Of a DNA stretch of 64,000 bases, positions 50,258 to 60,520 are shown piece by piece. The notes below the pieces were generated by a model, which was not told the origin of the DNA, made no database searches, and saw only the letters and a list, made by a program, of their open reading frames with translations. The stretch comes from Ischnura elegans (taxonomy: Eukaryota > Arthropoda > Insecta > Odonata > Coenagrionidae): NCBI RefSeq assembly GCF_921293095.1, contig NW_025791713.1:1-64000 (forward strand). The letters run 5' to 3'. A program made the translations under genes and the position numbers. Each line of letters begins with the position of its first letter. The stretch's first letter is position 1.

Positions 50258-51076
50258 CACAGTGGGCTAGAATCGAAATAAGCTGGCTAAAACCTCAAAA
50301 TCGATTTTTTTGAGATAGGAAGTTGAAACTTCGCATACACATTCTCAAATAAATTGTGCATAACTCTTCAGATTATTTTGGTCCTGTGTTTTCACTTTAA
50401 CAATATATGTGAGGTCAAAGTTGAGCAAATTTAGCGAAAAACGACCACCCTCGTTTTTTTCTGAAAACTGCCGACTTTATCCTCGTGCAGTGGTTTTATA
50501 AATAGTTTTATCGACAAAGCTGTTATACCATCTTAATTGACACTTTTTATTATTTCATTTGAAGGGTTTTTAAAGATTTTGTTTCATCAATAACCATAGA
50601 TACATAACAAAATGGCGGAGCCTGTTTTCAACCCATTTCTTGACATAAACGTAGAAAAAAAGGTGACATTATCAACGGCTTACACTAAGTAACTTATATC
50701 ATGTCGTTCTTAGAAGCTTCTTTATTGTGAATCTAAAGTAAAACCTTGCACCAATTTGAAACCCCGAATTTTAAATCGTTTCCTCGAACGCAAGGACGAC
50801 TCCGGTTCTGGCCGGCGGCGGCGGAGAGTACGGCGACGCGGCAAGCGGGTGGATGCAATATGGTCTCATTCACTTTTGTGAGTGGATAACAGATATATTA
50901 GTGACAGAAAATAATCACCAGAAAGTAAAATTAATGAATATTGCTACGAATGACTCTCATTATGCATTCGCTGGGCACTGCAAGAGGTGCACTGATAGGT
51001 TTCTTTCTTTGAGTGCATTCCATGGATAATGGACTTTAATCGCGTGATTAAAGTGGGGAAACGGACTCTTTAATTA
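50258..51076 (+). repeat. Left terminal inverted repeat of Transib-like element
   Basis: Complementary to 52771-53590 over its whole length. The arm includes a GC-rich patch (GGCCGGCGGCGGCGG, about 50809) conserved in both arms. Heptamer CACAGTG is 50258-50264, followed after 21 bp by GCTAAAACC. Confidence 0.85.
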
Positions 51077-51474
51077 ACAAACAAGCTCTATTTCAAGGCA
51101 AGAGCCCTGGATGATCCATGCCCTCCACTTCCTAATCTGCCATACATATTTAAAGGCCTTCTGACAACGGTCGTTTTATAGTATTGTTGTAGTGCCGAGC
51201 CCATCGAACTTGTTTTTGGTTGAACTCCTGCTACCTTTAAAAGTTTCGGAAGGCATATTACTCACATCGAATAACGTATTCTTTCTAAGAAATACAGTTC
51301 ATTTTCATCTATGCCTTGTGCTCAATTATAACTATTTATTTAAATCTCTTACCTATATATCAACGTCATTATTCTTAATAAACTGCGCTGCTGACAAAAT
51401 GGTTATTTTTCAGAAAAATTTAACCATACAAACATAACATAAAGAAAAGCAACACAATTTACACTTTTCCCAAC

Positions 51475-51875
51475 TTACATACTGCAATAAGCACTGTCAG
51501 TAATAAAAGGTTCCTGTTTTTCATTCACTATCAGACGAGTTTTTATCACTTTCACTGTCTGAGCTAAAGCATTGTTTTCCTTTTTCAAAAACAGATCCAT
51601 TACATTTTTCGGCAAGCTGTGTCTTTCCTCCAGTTTAATTGGCGTAATTTTTGTCATTATCAGTTATGACATTAAGAGTTGTCTTCGGAATAAATCACTA
51701 TTTGTGGCCACTCGTGCCATTTTTCTTGTCAACCGATCACGGAACTTTCTCACGTCTTATACCGTGCCTGTATTGCTTCCCCAGACAGTTGTCGCAATTA
51801 AGAATGGACTCTTGCAAACTCAGCTCCTTGAATGATTACCTTATTAACGGTTGGTGGCATACCATAATTGCATTT
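51475..51875 (-). pseudogene. Transib/RAG1-like transposase relic inside the element
   Basis: Minus-strand fragments in changing frames read GMPPTVNKVIIQGAEF (about 51864-51817), LSGEAIQARYK (51788-51757), KFRDRLTRKMARVATNSDLF (about 51749-51689) and a basic C-terminal tail to 51475. LSGEAIQARYK aligns with the MSEEAQEACN block of the relic at 17.9 kb and, from memory, with the region of RAG1 holding the last catalytic glutamate; the following R-K-x-x-R-x-A-T block fits the same region. Frameshifts separate the blocks, so it is not functional. Confidence 0.55.
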
Positions 51876-52770
51876 AAAGCGTCAGTGAGAGAGAGAGAGA
51901 AAATTAAATTATTTGGAGAGGAAATCTAGAATATTTGTGATGACTTTTGAATATCCGTGCCTGTTTCATGCTTCGGCTAACGAACAGCATTTTTTACCTA
52001 AACAAGAAGGCACAAAGGTGCTCACGAGTAATAATTCTTGAGACATAGGCCCTCGTTCCCACGTGCGATTATATTGCGCATGTCCTAACTGCTGTCAAAG
52101 CCGTGTTTGCAAATTAAAGTGCACTTTATATGCGACGCGAAACTTGGATCTGTGGAAATGCACGTTAAGATTCGAGTCGCAGTAAGATGCAGAACCAATT
52201 TCGGAAACTTCTTATGTAACCTCTGCTACAATAATTTCACTCGGGTAAATGAAATCATGTGCTCGCGTCACTCTCTCATTGCCTGGGTTAATATTATATC
52301 CCTGGCATTTCAGATTTTCGAAGACCCATGCACTGAAATTTTGTGAGCTGCATGGACACAATTACTTAGTGAGAGGGCCTCTTAATCTGACATAACATAA
52401 TACTCGGGGTTGCATTTTATCCACTTGGCAAGTGTTCTTCTTGCCTCCGAGGATGGTCACTGTATCTTCCTTTTGCATTCGTTTTCCACCTATTCCTTCT
52501 CTAGATATAACCCTGAAAACATGAATTGACGTCTATCTGCACTGGCTAAACAAGAGCCACATGGAAACTGTTCTGCATAAGGAATAGTTATTAGTAGCTT
52601 TAAATCGAGAATATAAACTAAATAACCTTACTGGATACGAATAATGAACTCTTCAAGCACCAAGACAGTACTTGATTTGACACAATTCGGCAAAATCAAG
52701 TACTGTATTGAGCCATTTCCCATCACGTTTAAGGAATATATTAATTGTTATTGTTAAACAGTTTATTGCT

Positions 52771-53590
52771 TAGTAAAAGAGTCCGTTTTCCCACTTTAAG
52801 CACGCGATTTAAGTCAATTCTCCATGGAATGCACTCAAAGAAAGAAACCTTTCAGTGCACCTCTTGCAGTGCCCAGCGATTGCATAATGAGAGTCATTCG
52901 TAGTAATATTAATTAATTTTACTTTCTGGTGATTATTTTCTGTCACTTATATATCTGTTATCCACTCACAAAAGTGAATGAGACCATATTGCATCCACCC
53001 GCTTGCCGCGTCGCCGTACTCTCCGCCGCCGCCGGCCAGAACCGGAGTCGTCCTTGCGCTCGAAAAATCGATTTAAAAATCGGGGTTTCAAATTGGTGCA
53101 AGGTTTTACTTTAGATTCACAATAAAGAAGCTTCTAAGAACGACATGATATAAGTTACTTAGTGTAAGCCGGTGAAAATGTCAACTTTCTTTCTACGTTT
53201 ATGTCAAGAAATGGGTTGAAAACAGGCTCCGCCATTTTGTTATGTATCTATGATTATTGATGAAACAAAATCTTTAAAAACCCTTCAAATGAAATAATAA
53301 AAAGTGTCAATTAAGATGGTATAACAGGTTTGTCGATAAAACTATTTATAAAACCACTGCACGAGGATAAAGTCGGCAATTTTCAGAAAAAAACGAGGGT
53401 GGTAGTTTTTCGCTAAATTTCCTCAACTTTGACCTCACATACATTGTTAAAGTGAAAACACAGGGCCGAAATAATGTGAGTAGTTATGCAAAATTTATTT
53501 GAGAATGTGTATGCGAAGTTTCAACTTTCTATCTCAAAAAAATCGATTTTGAGCTTTTAGCCACCTTTTTTCGATTCCAGGCCCACTGTG
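52771..53590 (-). repeat. Right terminal inverted repeat of Transib-like element
   Basis: Inverted copy of 50258-51076, ending GCCCACTGTG at 53590 directly before the GGGCG duplication. The spacer between the heptamer and GCTAAAAGC is 22 bp here. Confidence 0.85.
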
Positions 53591-53595
53591 GGGCG

Positions 53596-54239
53596 TTCCG
53601 CTCGCATTCCCGTTAATTCCCTACGCTCTGACTATGGGGACGATTATCTTTCTACGTAGACTCTATTGTTTCATTTTTCGCGTTCCCTTACACTCGCAAT
53701 CCTTCATTCATTACGTAGCTTACCCCTACTCCTTCACTGACGTATCAATGTCGTCACACTCACTTACCTTCGTCGTGTACAAAAGTTTTCTGTTAAAACT
53801 GTCACATTTACATAATTACATCCGTCAACAGCATTCACAAAAGATAACATGCTTCATTACCTACTTCCATCGACATACGCCACAAGGTCTTCATGCATGC
53901 ACTTCATATGTTCCTATTTCTTTTCCATGTTCTTGTATTAAAGTTTATTCCAGCTAATAATTACACTTCACCTATGCCCACTAAAATACATTACATCATT
54001 CTTACGATATTAAATATTGCCGTGATTACCTACCGCCGATCGGATTTTTGCAATACTTTTAACGAACTCACTTCGTATGCAGCACTTCAACACTTCTTCC
54101 ATTCTGACATTGCAATTCTCATTTGCAGGTTACACCGAGGACTCCCTCACCTGGTGTTCGACATTCCCTACATTTCCTTGTCTCTTCCAATAAGTAAGTA
54201 TTAACACATTCTGCCTCTGATACTTTTCCGCCTTCCGCG
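53596..54239 (+). other. Upstream region of RepHel
   Basis: Pyrimidine-rich with no recognisable domain. A donor-like TAAGTAAGTATT at about 54190 and an acceptor-like TACGCGCACTAG ending at 54256 could define a 65-bp intron. The frame V-T-P-R-T-P would then run into the protease domain after residue R6. The promoter is probably here, but no clear core element is visible. Confidence 0.35.
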
Positions 54240-57200
54240 ATGCATACGCGCACTAGGGGGTTCTCCTGCGTTGCTGCGGGGTCTTTCCATCAGGGCAACT
54301 ACGACCTTTTCGGTTGGAGTGCAGGTTCACAATGTGTAGTGAACTCCTCCTGCGCGGCAGTTTGGGGCTTCATCGACGGAAAATTCAATACGGACGTAAT
54401 AAATTCACTCCTTTTCTGCGGAAACAGGATATATAGAACTTTGCGTGATGATTCTAAAAAGGGCATAGAACGTTACCTTTACCCGGAAGAATTACCCGGG
54501 TCCTTAGAAGTTATGGGAAACGTAGTCAACATGGACGCATCAGACGTGCACTACGGCATATATCCACTCAATGTCTCAGATGTCGAGGGATATGTCATGT
54601 CACTATCACATGTCCTTGAGAACCTCCTATCACAAACCCAAAATGACATTGCATTCCTTTTCACCGGTCGTCTCCGTTCAGTTACCTTTTGGCGCCGATG
54701 TGGCAACATTTACTTATTCGACTCTCACGCTGTGGACTACGACTACCGAACCTGTGTCGACGGTAGGGCCAGCTTGTTTAAATGCGAAACGTACGCATCT
54801 CTGGCCTCTATGCTTCTTTCATTCAACAACTACAGCCCTGATGATAACCAATACACCATTACACGGCTCATTTTCACACGCCCAGCGGACGTTTCTTCTT
54901 CTGCAGCATGTAGCCAAAGGACGATCGGCGCTACGGAAATTACAGGTATTCGTTCACGGAGCAGCGTCACTCAGGATCCCAAACTGCTTCACATGAAACC
55001 TGTTGTCTTATTATTTAGGTTAGATAACCCACTCACTGCTCCTCCCATGACCGGAAAAAGAATGGGTCGTCCCAAGAAGGTCAAACGCGGAAGACCGAAG
55101 GTACTGGATACCACGAGAGACGAGCAGTTAGCGGCCGCAAAAAAAAAATATGCAACAAAGAGACCAGACGTTAACCTGCGCTCAGTTCGTCGCTACAGCC
55201 AAGACAATCCAGAAGTGAATAGGGGAGCCGTGAGGAGGTACGCCGCCGATCACCCGGAGGTTAACAGGGAAGCCGTGAGAAGGTACGTCGCCGAGCACCC
55301 GGAGGTTAACAGGGAAGCCGTGAGAAGGTACGTCGCCGAGCACCCGGAGGTTCACAGGGAAGCCGTGAGAAGGTACGTCGCCGAGCACCCGGAGGTTAAC
55401 AGGGAAGCCGTGAGAAGGTACGTCGCCGAGCACCCGGAGGTTAACAAGGAAGCCGTAAGGAAGTACGCCACTACGCATCCGAGGGTTCACACGAGTGCTA
55501 TCAGTCGATTGCAGGAGATCAATCCAGAGTCATCGCGGCAGACGTCGGTGAGGTACAGGTTGCGTAATCCGGATTTACAGACCATGAGGCACATTCCCGC
55601 TGCTCTCGGAAAAAAGATAGTTAGCAATGGCCCCATGGCCTATTGGAATACAGCGGCACTGGACGACGTCGCGCCTTTCAAGTTGAAGAGGGTGTCTCTT
55701 TGGGAAGAGGGCGTGCATCGATGCTCTCACTGTGGCGCTAGGCTTTTCGACGAGGAGAAAGAACGTAGAAAGTGGTGCTGCGGGGAGGGATCGTTTAATG
55801 TGCAGCGGCTGCCTTCCCTAGACGCACCGTTTTATTCGAATAGAACATTCTTGGGTAGATCGCGAGCGTACAACGACCTGTTCGCCTTCTGCGCGCTAGA
55901 GGTCAGTGGTGGGTACAGGCACCCAAGTGGGCTGTCTTTCTTCAAGATAGAAGGTAGGATGTACCATCATGTGCACGCTCTGGAAGCTCGAGGACAAAGG
56001 TTCACCACGAGAGGAGGTAACACTCAGTTCGTGAACCGCTGCCGCCTTTACATAGACGACGGCGAAGAACGAAGAAACATAGCGCTGGGAAGAACGCTCA
56101 GCACGGACGTCATTGAAGACATTGAGTGTTACATCACAAGTGTGAATCCGTTCATCGAGGAATTCCGTCGCCTGAGTGCGGAGCCATCAATCGACGCGCA
56201 CCTCACTTTCGAAGTGACGAGTAGATCCACTCACGGTCCGAGACTTGGAGATAGACAAACTGGTATCGAGGTGCACGCCGCCATGAGCACGGAGGACGCA
56301 GCATACGATCCTAGAAAATTGACAATATGGAAGAGGAGTGACCGAAGACCGTCCTCAATAGACCTATTGAGTCCTCTTATGGAGCCGTTCCAATATCCGT
56401 TGCTCTACCCCCACGGTAATTTGGGTTGGCACGTGGGAATGAAGGATAACCAAGGAAGAAAACTCACGCAGTTCAACTACGCAAGATGCCTACTGCTGTC
56501 AGAATGCCGATTTTCCCACTTGGGGCGTTTGTCGCAGGCGTGGCAAGTAGAAATGTTCGCCCGGTACGAAGAAGAGCGCCTACGTTTCATCCGCTATTCT
56601 CAGATGCGATCCTCCTCCGCAACCGCCACGCGGATCGCACCTCTCGACGAACTCATAGACGTAGGAAGGCAGGAACAAGGACAGGTTCGACGAGATATCG
56701 AGGGTGACGAAACAGTTCAAGGAGAAGGTGGCGTGCGTCCGGGGAAAGTATACCTTCCGAGCACGTTCACCGGAGGACCCCGGTACATGAAGGTCCACTA
56801 CGAGAACGCCATGGCTCTAGTATCGCGGTTGGGAGCGCCGACTTACTTTCTCACGTTTACCTATAGCGCTCACTGGGAGGAAAATAGAAAGGCGTGCCCC
56901 CACGGAAGCAAGCGCAGTGATCCTTCCACAGCCTGCAGGATATTTAGCATAAAGCTCGGGGAATTGATAAGAGACTTGCGTAGTGGAGCATTTTTTGGGC
57001 GCCCCGCCTACTTCGTCTACGTCATCGAAATGCAAATGCGGGGTTTGCCTCACGCGCACATAGTTTTCAAGGTACACGGAGGGGAACCGGTACAAGCGGC
57101 AGAAATCGACGAGGTAATTCGCGCAGACATTCCATCCGAAGACGAGGCCGGTGGACGACTTAGAAAGTTAGTTTTGCAACACATGATCCACGGCCCATGC

Positions 57201-59810
57201 GGTACCGACTACCGCACCGACTTTCCATGTTGGGATGACGCGAAAGGTTGTTGCGGTAAATTCTATCCCAAACCCTCTTGCGAAACAACCCACGTGGACG
57301 AAAGAGGTTTCGTTCAGTATAGGCGCAATTATTCTAATCAGGGGATTATCACCACGCGACGCAGGGAAATTACAGTGCACGACGGATGGGTGGTCCCGTA
57401 CAACGCCGCGCTGATGTTGAAGTACGAGGCACACATAAATTTAGAACTTGCATCCACTCGCCGCGTAGTTAAATATTTGTTTAAATACCTCATGAAGGGT
57501 GGCTCACTGCAAAACGTCACCGTGACCCCGATAGGATTGCAAGAGAACGAGGTCGAGCAGTATGCCACAAAGCGCATGATCGGCGCCAGCGACGCCTGCT
57601 GGCGTCTGCTTGAGTTCCCCATTTCTAAATTGGAGCCCACCGTGGAATGCCTTCCCGTCCACTTGGAAGGGAAACAACAAGTCATATACAGGCCTCGCGA
57701 AAGTAATTTGACAGACATCGCGTCTTCCGCCTCTTCCAAATTAATGATTTACTTCGACCGTCCGCGAGACCCCATTTTCGACGACTTGACGTACCAGAGT
57801 TTCTACGAGACGTGCATAGTCCACTCCCGTCCTCCGCGCACTGAGGTCTATTTCGAGCACCCCGACGGCGTGCATTACGTTACCGCTCGCCAGCGCGGGG
57901 AAAAAGTCTGTAGGTTGCTTTGGATTTCACCTAACCGAGGCGAACAGTATTACTTAAGGATCCTTCTCATGACCACTCCTTGCCGTGGTTACGCCGACCT
58001 TTTGTCCCGCGGGGTAGGTCATTGCCGCACGTTTCAGGAAGTCGCGCGTACTTTAGGCTTGATCGAGGACGAGGAGGAATTCAGCGATGCCATGAAAGAG
58101 GCCTCGGCGTTCATGCTTGCAAATGCATTGCGGTCATTCTTCGTTCTTCTCTGCAATGTAGGCGCACCAGCGGCCATCCTTTGGGAGAAATTTAAGGATG
58201 CCCTGAGTGAGGATCATTTAGACCGGCATCCCGAAAACCCCGAGGTAGCGTACCGATTAACTCTTTTAGCTATCGATAGGAGCCTCAGGCGTCAGGGTTC
58301 TTGTCTCACCGATCACGGGCTTCCGCACGTCGACGACGACACTACCGAATTGAGTAGAGAGCAGGTTCGTTACGGCAGGGAACAGTTGAGGTCTTTCGTG
58401 GAGGAGTGGGAGCCAAGGCTTTCCGAGGACCAGAAACGTGTTTTCTCCCACGTCAAAACCCTCATCCAGGATGAAAAAAGAGGGGATAGAATATTGTTCC
58501 TCGACGGGCCGGGCGGCTATGGAAAAACCGCACTCATCAGCGTCATTCTAGCGTACGCGCGCGGACACGGATTTGTTGCTTTGGCAGTTGCAAGCTCGGG
58601 GATCGCGGCGTCCAACATGGAAGGAGGGACTACGGCCCACAGCATGTTCCGCCTCCCCCTCGATTTAGGGGACGGAACTGGATATTGGAACGTGAGCAAC
58701 GGTTCGCAGCGGGCTCAACTCGTGAGAGAAGCAAAAATCATTATCTTCGACGAGGCACCGATGGCTCACCACTTTTTGTTTCAAATTATAGATAGGTCAC
58801 TTAGGGATCTTATGGATAATGATTTGCCGTTCGGAGGAAAGATATTCGTCTGTTCCGGTGACTTTAGGCAAATCCCACCCGTCGTGGAAAAAGCGCGCAC
58901 CCCCGCAGATGTAGCGCGTGTTTCCCTGCGGTCGTCACCGATGTGGAGGATCTTCAAGGTATTTTCCTTGACAACGCCACAACGAACGAGTAACTGCAAG
59001 GATTACTCCGACTTCCTCCTCCAGGTTGGCAACGGCACCATCGACTCCATCCCCTTCGGCGAGGGACGGCTACAAGAGACGCTGATACCACTTCGAGGAC
59101 TAAGGGCTGTGACATCTCTGCGGCAACTTATCGACGAGGTCTTTCCACCCTGCGTTCTGAGCCAACCCGAGCTCTGCGCAAAGAGAGCGATTCTTTCCAC
59201 GTTGAATGTAAACGTCAAGGAAATAAATGAGTTAGTTCTCGACTCTTACGAAGGATGCCTGCATGAGCTGCGGAGCGCCGACAGCGTCTACAAAGAAGAC
59301 GACGAGGGACTCGATGTGGACATCCAACTGTTGAACAAGGCATCCGGAAAAGGCATTCCGGACCACGTTTTGCGCCTCAAGGTCGGATCGGTATGCCTAA
59401 TCATCAGGAATTTGAATATTGCAGACGGACTGGTGAATGGGACCAAAGTCATCGTGACCGCTATTACACGCCGCCTCGTCACGGTCCGAATTCCCGGGAA
59501 GACACACCTCATCGGCATACCCCGGATCAGTTTCATATTCCCATTCACCGAAGGTTCTCCGCTTAAAATACTCCGCCGCCAGTTCCCCTTGGCCTTAGCA
59601 TACTCCATGACAGGACATAAGAGCCAGGGCCAGACGATAGAGTACGTCGGAGTGGACCTCAGAACCGACTGTTTCACTCACGGTCTACTCTACGTGTTAT
59701 TGAGCCGCGTGAGAAGGCCGGAAGACATAATCGTACTCGTTCCGCCGAAGAAACTCATCGATGGGATACCTTACGCCAAAAACGTCGTTTTCCCAGAGCT
59801 TTTACTATGA
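54240..59810 (+). CDS. Helitron Rep-helicase (RepHel), intact, with N-terminal protease-like domain
   Basis: An unbroken 1856-codon frame. Residues 1-200 resemble a papain-fold cysteine protease of the herpesvirus-deubiquitinase-like kind: SFHQGN before GSQC with Cys32, and FDSH with Asp161/His163. An AT-hook-like GRPKK/RGRPK follows at 275-290, then nine 15-residue repeats (310-444) and a Cys cluster (C495, C498, C513, C514). The Rep domain has a FLTFTYS motif near 870, the HUH motif PHAHIV (His938, His940) and the two catalytic tyrosines in KYLFKYLMKG (Tyr1079, Tyr1083), so it can cleave and rejoin single strands in rolling-circle transposition. The C-terminal PIF1-type helicase has Walker A GPGGYGKT (1423-1430), DEAP (1504), GDFRQIPP and TGHKSQGQT (1791). 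There is no C-terminal endonuclease, unlike Helentrons. The start ATG could be replaced by an upstream spliced exon. Confidence 0.93.
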   Translation: MHTRTRGFSCVAAGSFHQGNYDLFGWSAGSQCVVNSSCAAVWGFIDGKFNTDVINSLLFCGNRIYRTLRDDSKKGIERYLYPEELPGSLEVMGNVVNMDASDVHYGIYPLNVSDVEGYVMSLSHVLENLLSQTQNDIAFLFTGRLRSVTFWRRCGNIYLFDSHAVDYDYRTCVDGRASLFKCETYASLASMLLSFNNYSPDDNQYTITRLIFTRPADVSSSAACSQRTIGATEITGIRSRSSVTQDPKLLHMKPVVLLFRLDNPLTAPPMTGKRMGRPKKVKRGRPKVLDTTRDEQLAAAKKKYATKRPDVNLRSVRRYSQDNPEVNRGAVRRYAADHPEVNREAVRRYVAEHPEVNREAVRRYVAEHPEVHREAVRRYVAEHPEVNREAVRRYVAEHPEVNKEAVRKYATTHPRVHTSAISRLQEINPESSRQTSVRYRLRNPDLQTMRHIPAALGKKIVSNGPMAYWNTAALDDVAPFKLKRVSLWEEGVHRCSHCGARLFDEEKERRKWCCGEGSFNVQRLPSLDAPFYSNRTFLGRSRAYNDLFAFCALEVSGGYRHPSGLSFFKIEGRMYHHVHALEARGQRFTTRGGNTQFVNRCRLYIDDGEERRNIALGRTLSTDVIEDIECYITSVNPFIEEFRRLSAEPSIDAHLTFEVTSRSTHGPRLGDRQTGIEVHAAMSTEDAAYDPRKLTIWKRSDRRPSSIDLLSPLMEPFQYPLLYPHGNLGWHVGMKDNQGRKLTQFNYARCLLLSECRFSHLGRLSQAWQVEMFARYEEERLRFIRYSQMRSSSATATRIAPLDELIDVGRQEQGQVRRDIEGDETVQGEGGVRPGKVYLPSTFTGGPRYMKVHYENAMALVSRLGAPTYFLTFTYSAHWEENRKACPHGSKRSDPSTACRIFSIKLGELIRDLRSGAFFGRPAYFVYVIEMQMRGLPHAHIVFKVHGGEPVQAAEIDEVIRADIPSEDEAGGRLRKLVLQHMIHGPCGTDYRTDFPCWDDAKGCCGKFYPKPSCETTHVDERGFVQYRRNYSNQGIITTRRREITVHDGWVVPYNAALMLKYEAHINLELASTRRVVKYLFKYLMKGGSLQNVTVTPIGLQENEVEQYATKRMIGASDACWRLLEFPISKLEPTVECLPVHLEGKQQVIYRPRESNLTDIASSASSKLMIYFDRPRDPIFDDLTYQSFYETCIVHSRPPRTEVYFEHPDGVHYVTARQRGEKVCRLLWISPNRGEQYYLRILLMTTPCRGYADLLSRGVGHCRTFQEVARTLGLIEDEEEFSDAMKEASAFMLANALRSFFVLLCNVGAPAAILWEKFKDALSEDHLDRHPENPEVAYRLTLLAIDRSLRRQGSCLTDHGLPHVDDDTTELSREQVRYGREQLRSFVEEWEPRLSEDQKRVFSHVKTLIQDEKRGDRILFLDGPGGYGKTALISVILAYARGHGFVALAVASSGIAASNMEGGTTAHSMFRLPLDLGDGTGYWNVSNGSQRAQLVREAKIIIFDEAPMAHHFLFQIIDRSLRDLMDNDLPFGGKIFVCSGDFRQIPPVVEKARTPADVARVSLRSSPMWRIFKVFSLTTPQRTSNCKDYSDFLLQVGNGTIDSIPFGEGRLQETLIPLRGLRAVTSLRQLIDEVFPPCVLSQPELCAKRAILSTLNVNVKEINELVLDSYEGCLHELRSADSVYKEDDEGLDVDIQLLNKASGKGIPDHVLRLKVGSVCLIIRNLNIADGLVNGTKVIVTAITRRLVTVRIPGKTHLIGIPRISFIFPFTEGSPLKILRRQFPLALAYSMTGHKSQGQTIEYVGVDLRTDCFTHGLLYVLLSRVRRPEDIIVLVPPKKLIDGIPYAKNVVFPELLL
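55167..55571 (+). repeat. 45-bp coding minisatellite in RepHel
   Basis: Nine 45-bp units encode a 15-residue basic repeat (VNREAVRRYVAEHPE). The central four units (about 55257-55436) are almost identical at the DNA level; the outer ones are diverged. Length changes by whole units keep the frame. The repeats follow the AT-hook-like segment and look suited to DNA or RNA binding, which is inference from charge only. Confidence 0.9.
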
Positions 59811-60520
59811 GGAATTGTTCATGGATTTCACACATCTCTTTGCGATGACCCCAAGCGTGCCTTGCATCGTCAGCGGTATATACCATTAGGGAGACTAGGT
59901 GCCGTGTCTACAGGCCGGTCTCCGGATTTGTAGAGTAGGGAGAAGGCTACCTTGGGTGTTTCCACCGCGTGGAGAGTACATTTCCGCAAAGACATACAAT
60001 CGCCTGCTTAATGGGAAGTCACCGAATCCGATATCGTCGCTGGATTAAATATCACTAACGATTACGCAAACGAGTGCCTACATCGCCTACTATCTCGTAT
60101 GACTACAGTGGAGTGGTGTGAGTGTGACGACCCTCGCCGGCCTTCCATCGCCATCGGTATATATCGTAGGGAGACCCGTGCCGTTTCTACAGGCCGGTCT
60201 CCGGGATCGAGGAGTAGGGAGAAGGCCACATAGGGTTTCCCCACTACACGCACAGTCCATTTCTACGAAGAATATTTCTCCACCGATTCCAAGATCGTCG
60301 CTGGATTGCATTTAATTTACGAGGATGCAAAAAATTATCTCCATACTCCGTCATTTCCGTGATTTCAGTGGAGAAGGGTGGCAAAAGAACCTGGCTTGCC
60401 TTCCATCGTCATCGGTATATACCATCACCAAGACCAAGCGCCGTAACCACAGGCCGGTCTCCGGATTATTCGAGTAGGGACAAGGTCACCAGGGACGTTT
60501 GCGAGGAAATAACTCATGGA
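59811..60520 (+). repeat. Three ~270-bp tandem repeats after RepHel
   Basis: Units begin near 59859, 60140 and 60398 (spacing 281 and 258 bp) with GCCTTCCATCG-like and CGGTATATA motifs. All share ACAGGCCGGTCTCCGG about 50 bp further on, then GAGTAGGGA(G/C)AAGG. The conserved core suggests a structural or regulatory 3' element of the Helitron, though local duplication alone could explain it. Confidence 0.8.

Larger units (their letters stand above)
50258..53590 (-). mobile_element. Transib/RAG1-like transposon with 820-bp inverted repeats
   Basis: A 3333-bp element whose two ends both start CACAGTGGGC. It is flanked on each side by GGGCG (50253-50257 and 53591-53595), a 5-bp GC-rich target duplication. 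The arms 50258-51076 and 52771-53590 are inverted copies with scattered substitutions. A 5-bp GC-rich duplication and a CAC-initial terminus are features of Transib elements, and CACAGTG equals the vertebrate recombination-signal heptamer. The interior carries a broken Transib/RAG1-like coding relic on the minus strand. No intact transposase, so non-autonomous. Inserted about 650 bp upstream of RepHel. Confidence 0.75.

Noticed and set aside
53634..54204. Open frames upstream of RepHel read as separate genes
   Set aside because: Low-complexity, hydrophobic translations of pyrimidine-rich DNA. At most the last 65 bp might be a spliced RepHel exon.
55182..55490. Minus-strand open frame over the RepHel minisatellite
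   Set aside because: It is the antisense shadow of the 45-bp repeat inside a well-supported + strand gene.
56486..59677. Other-frame and antisense open frames within RepHel
   Set aside because: They overlap conserved Rep and helicase motifs in the main frame and show no domain of their own.
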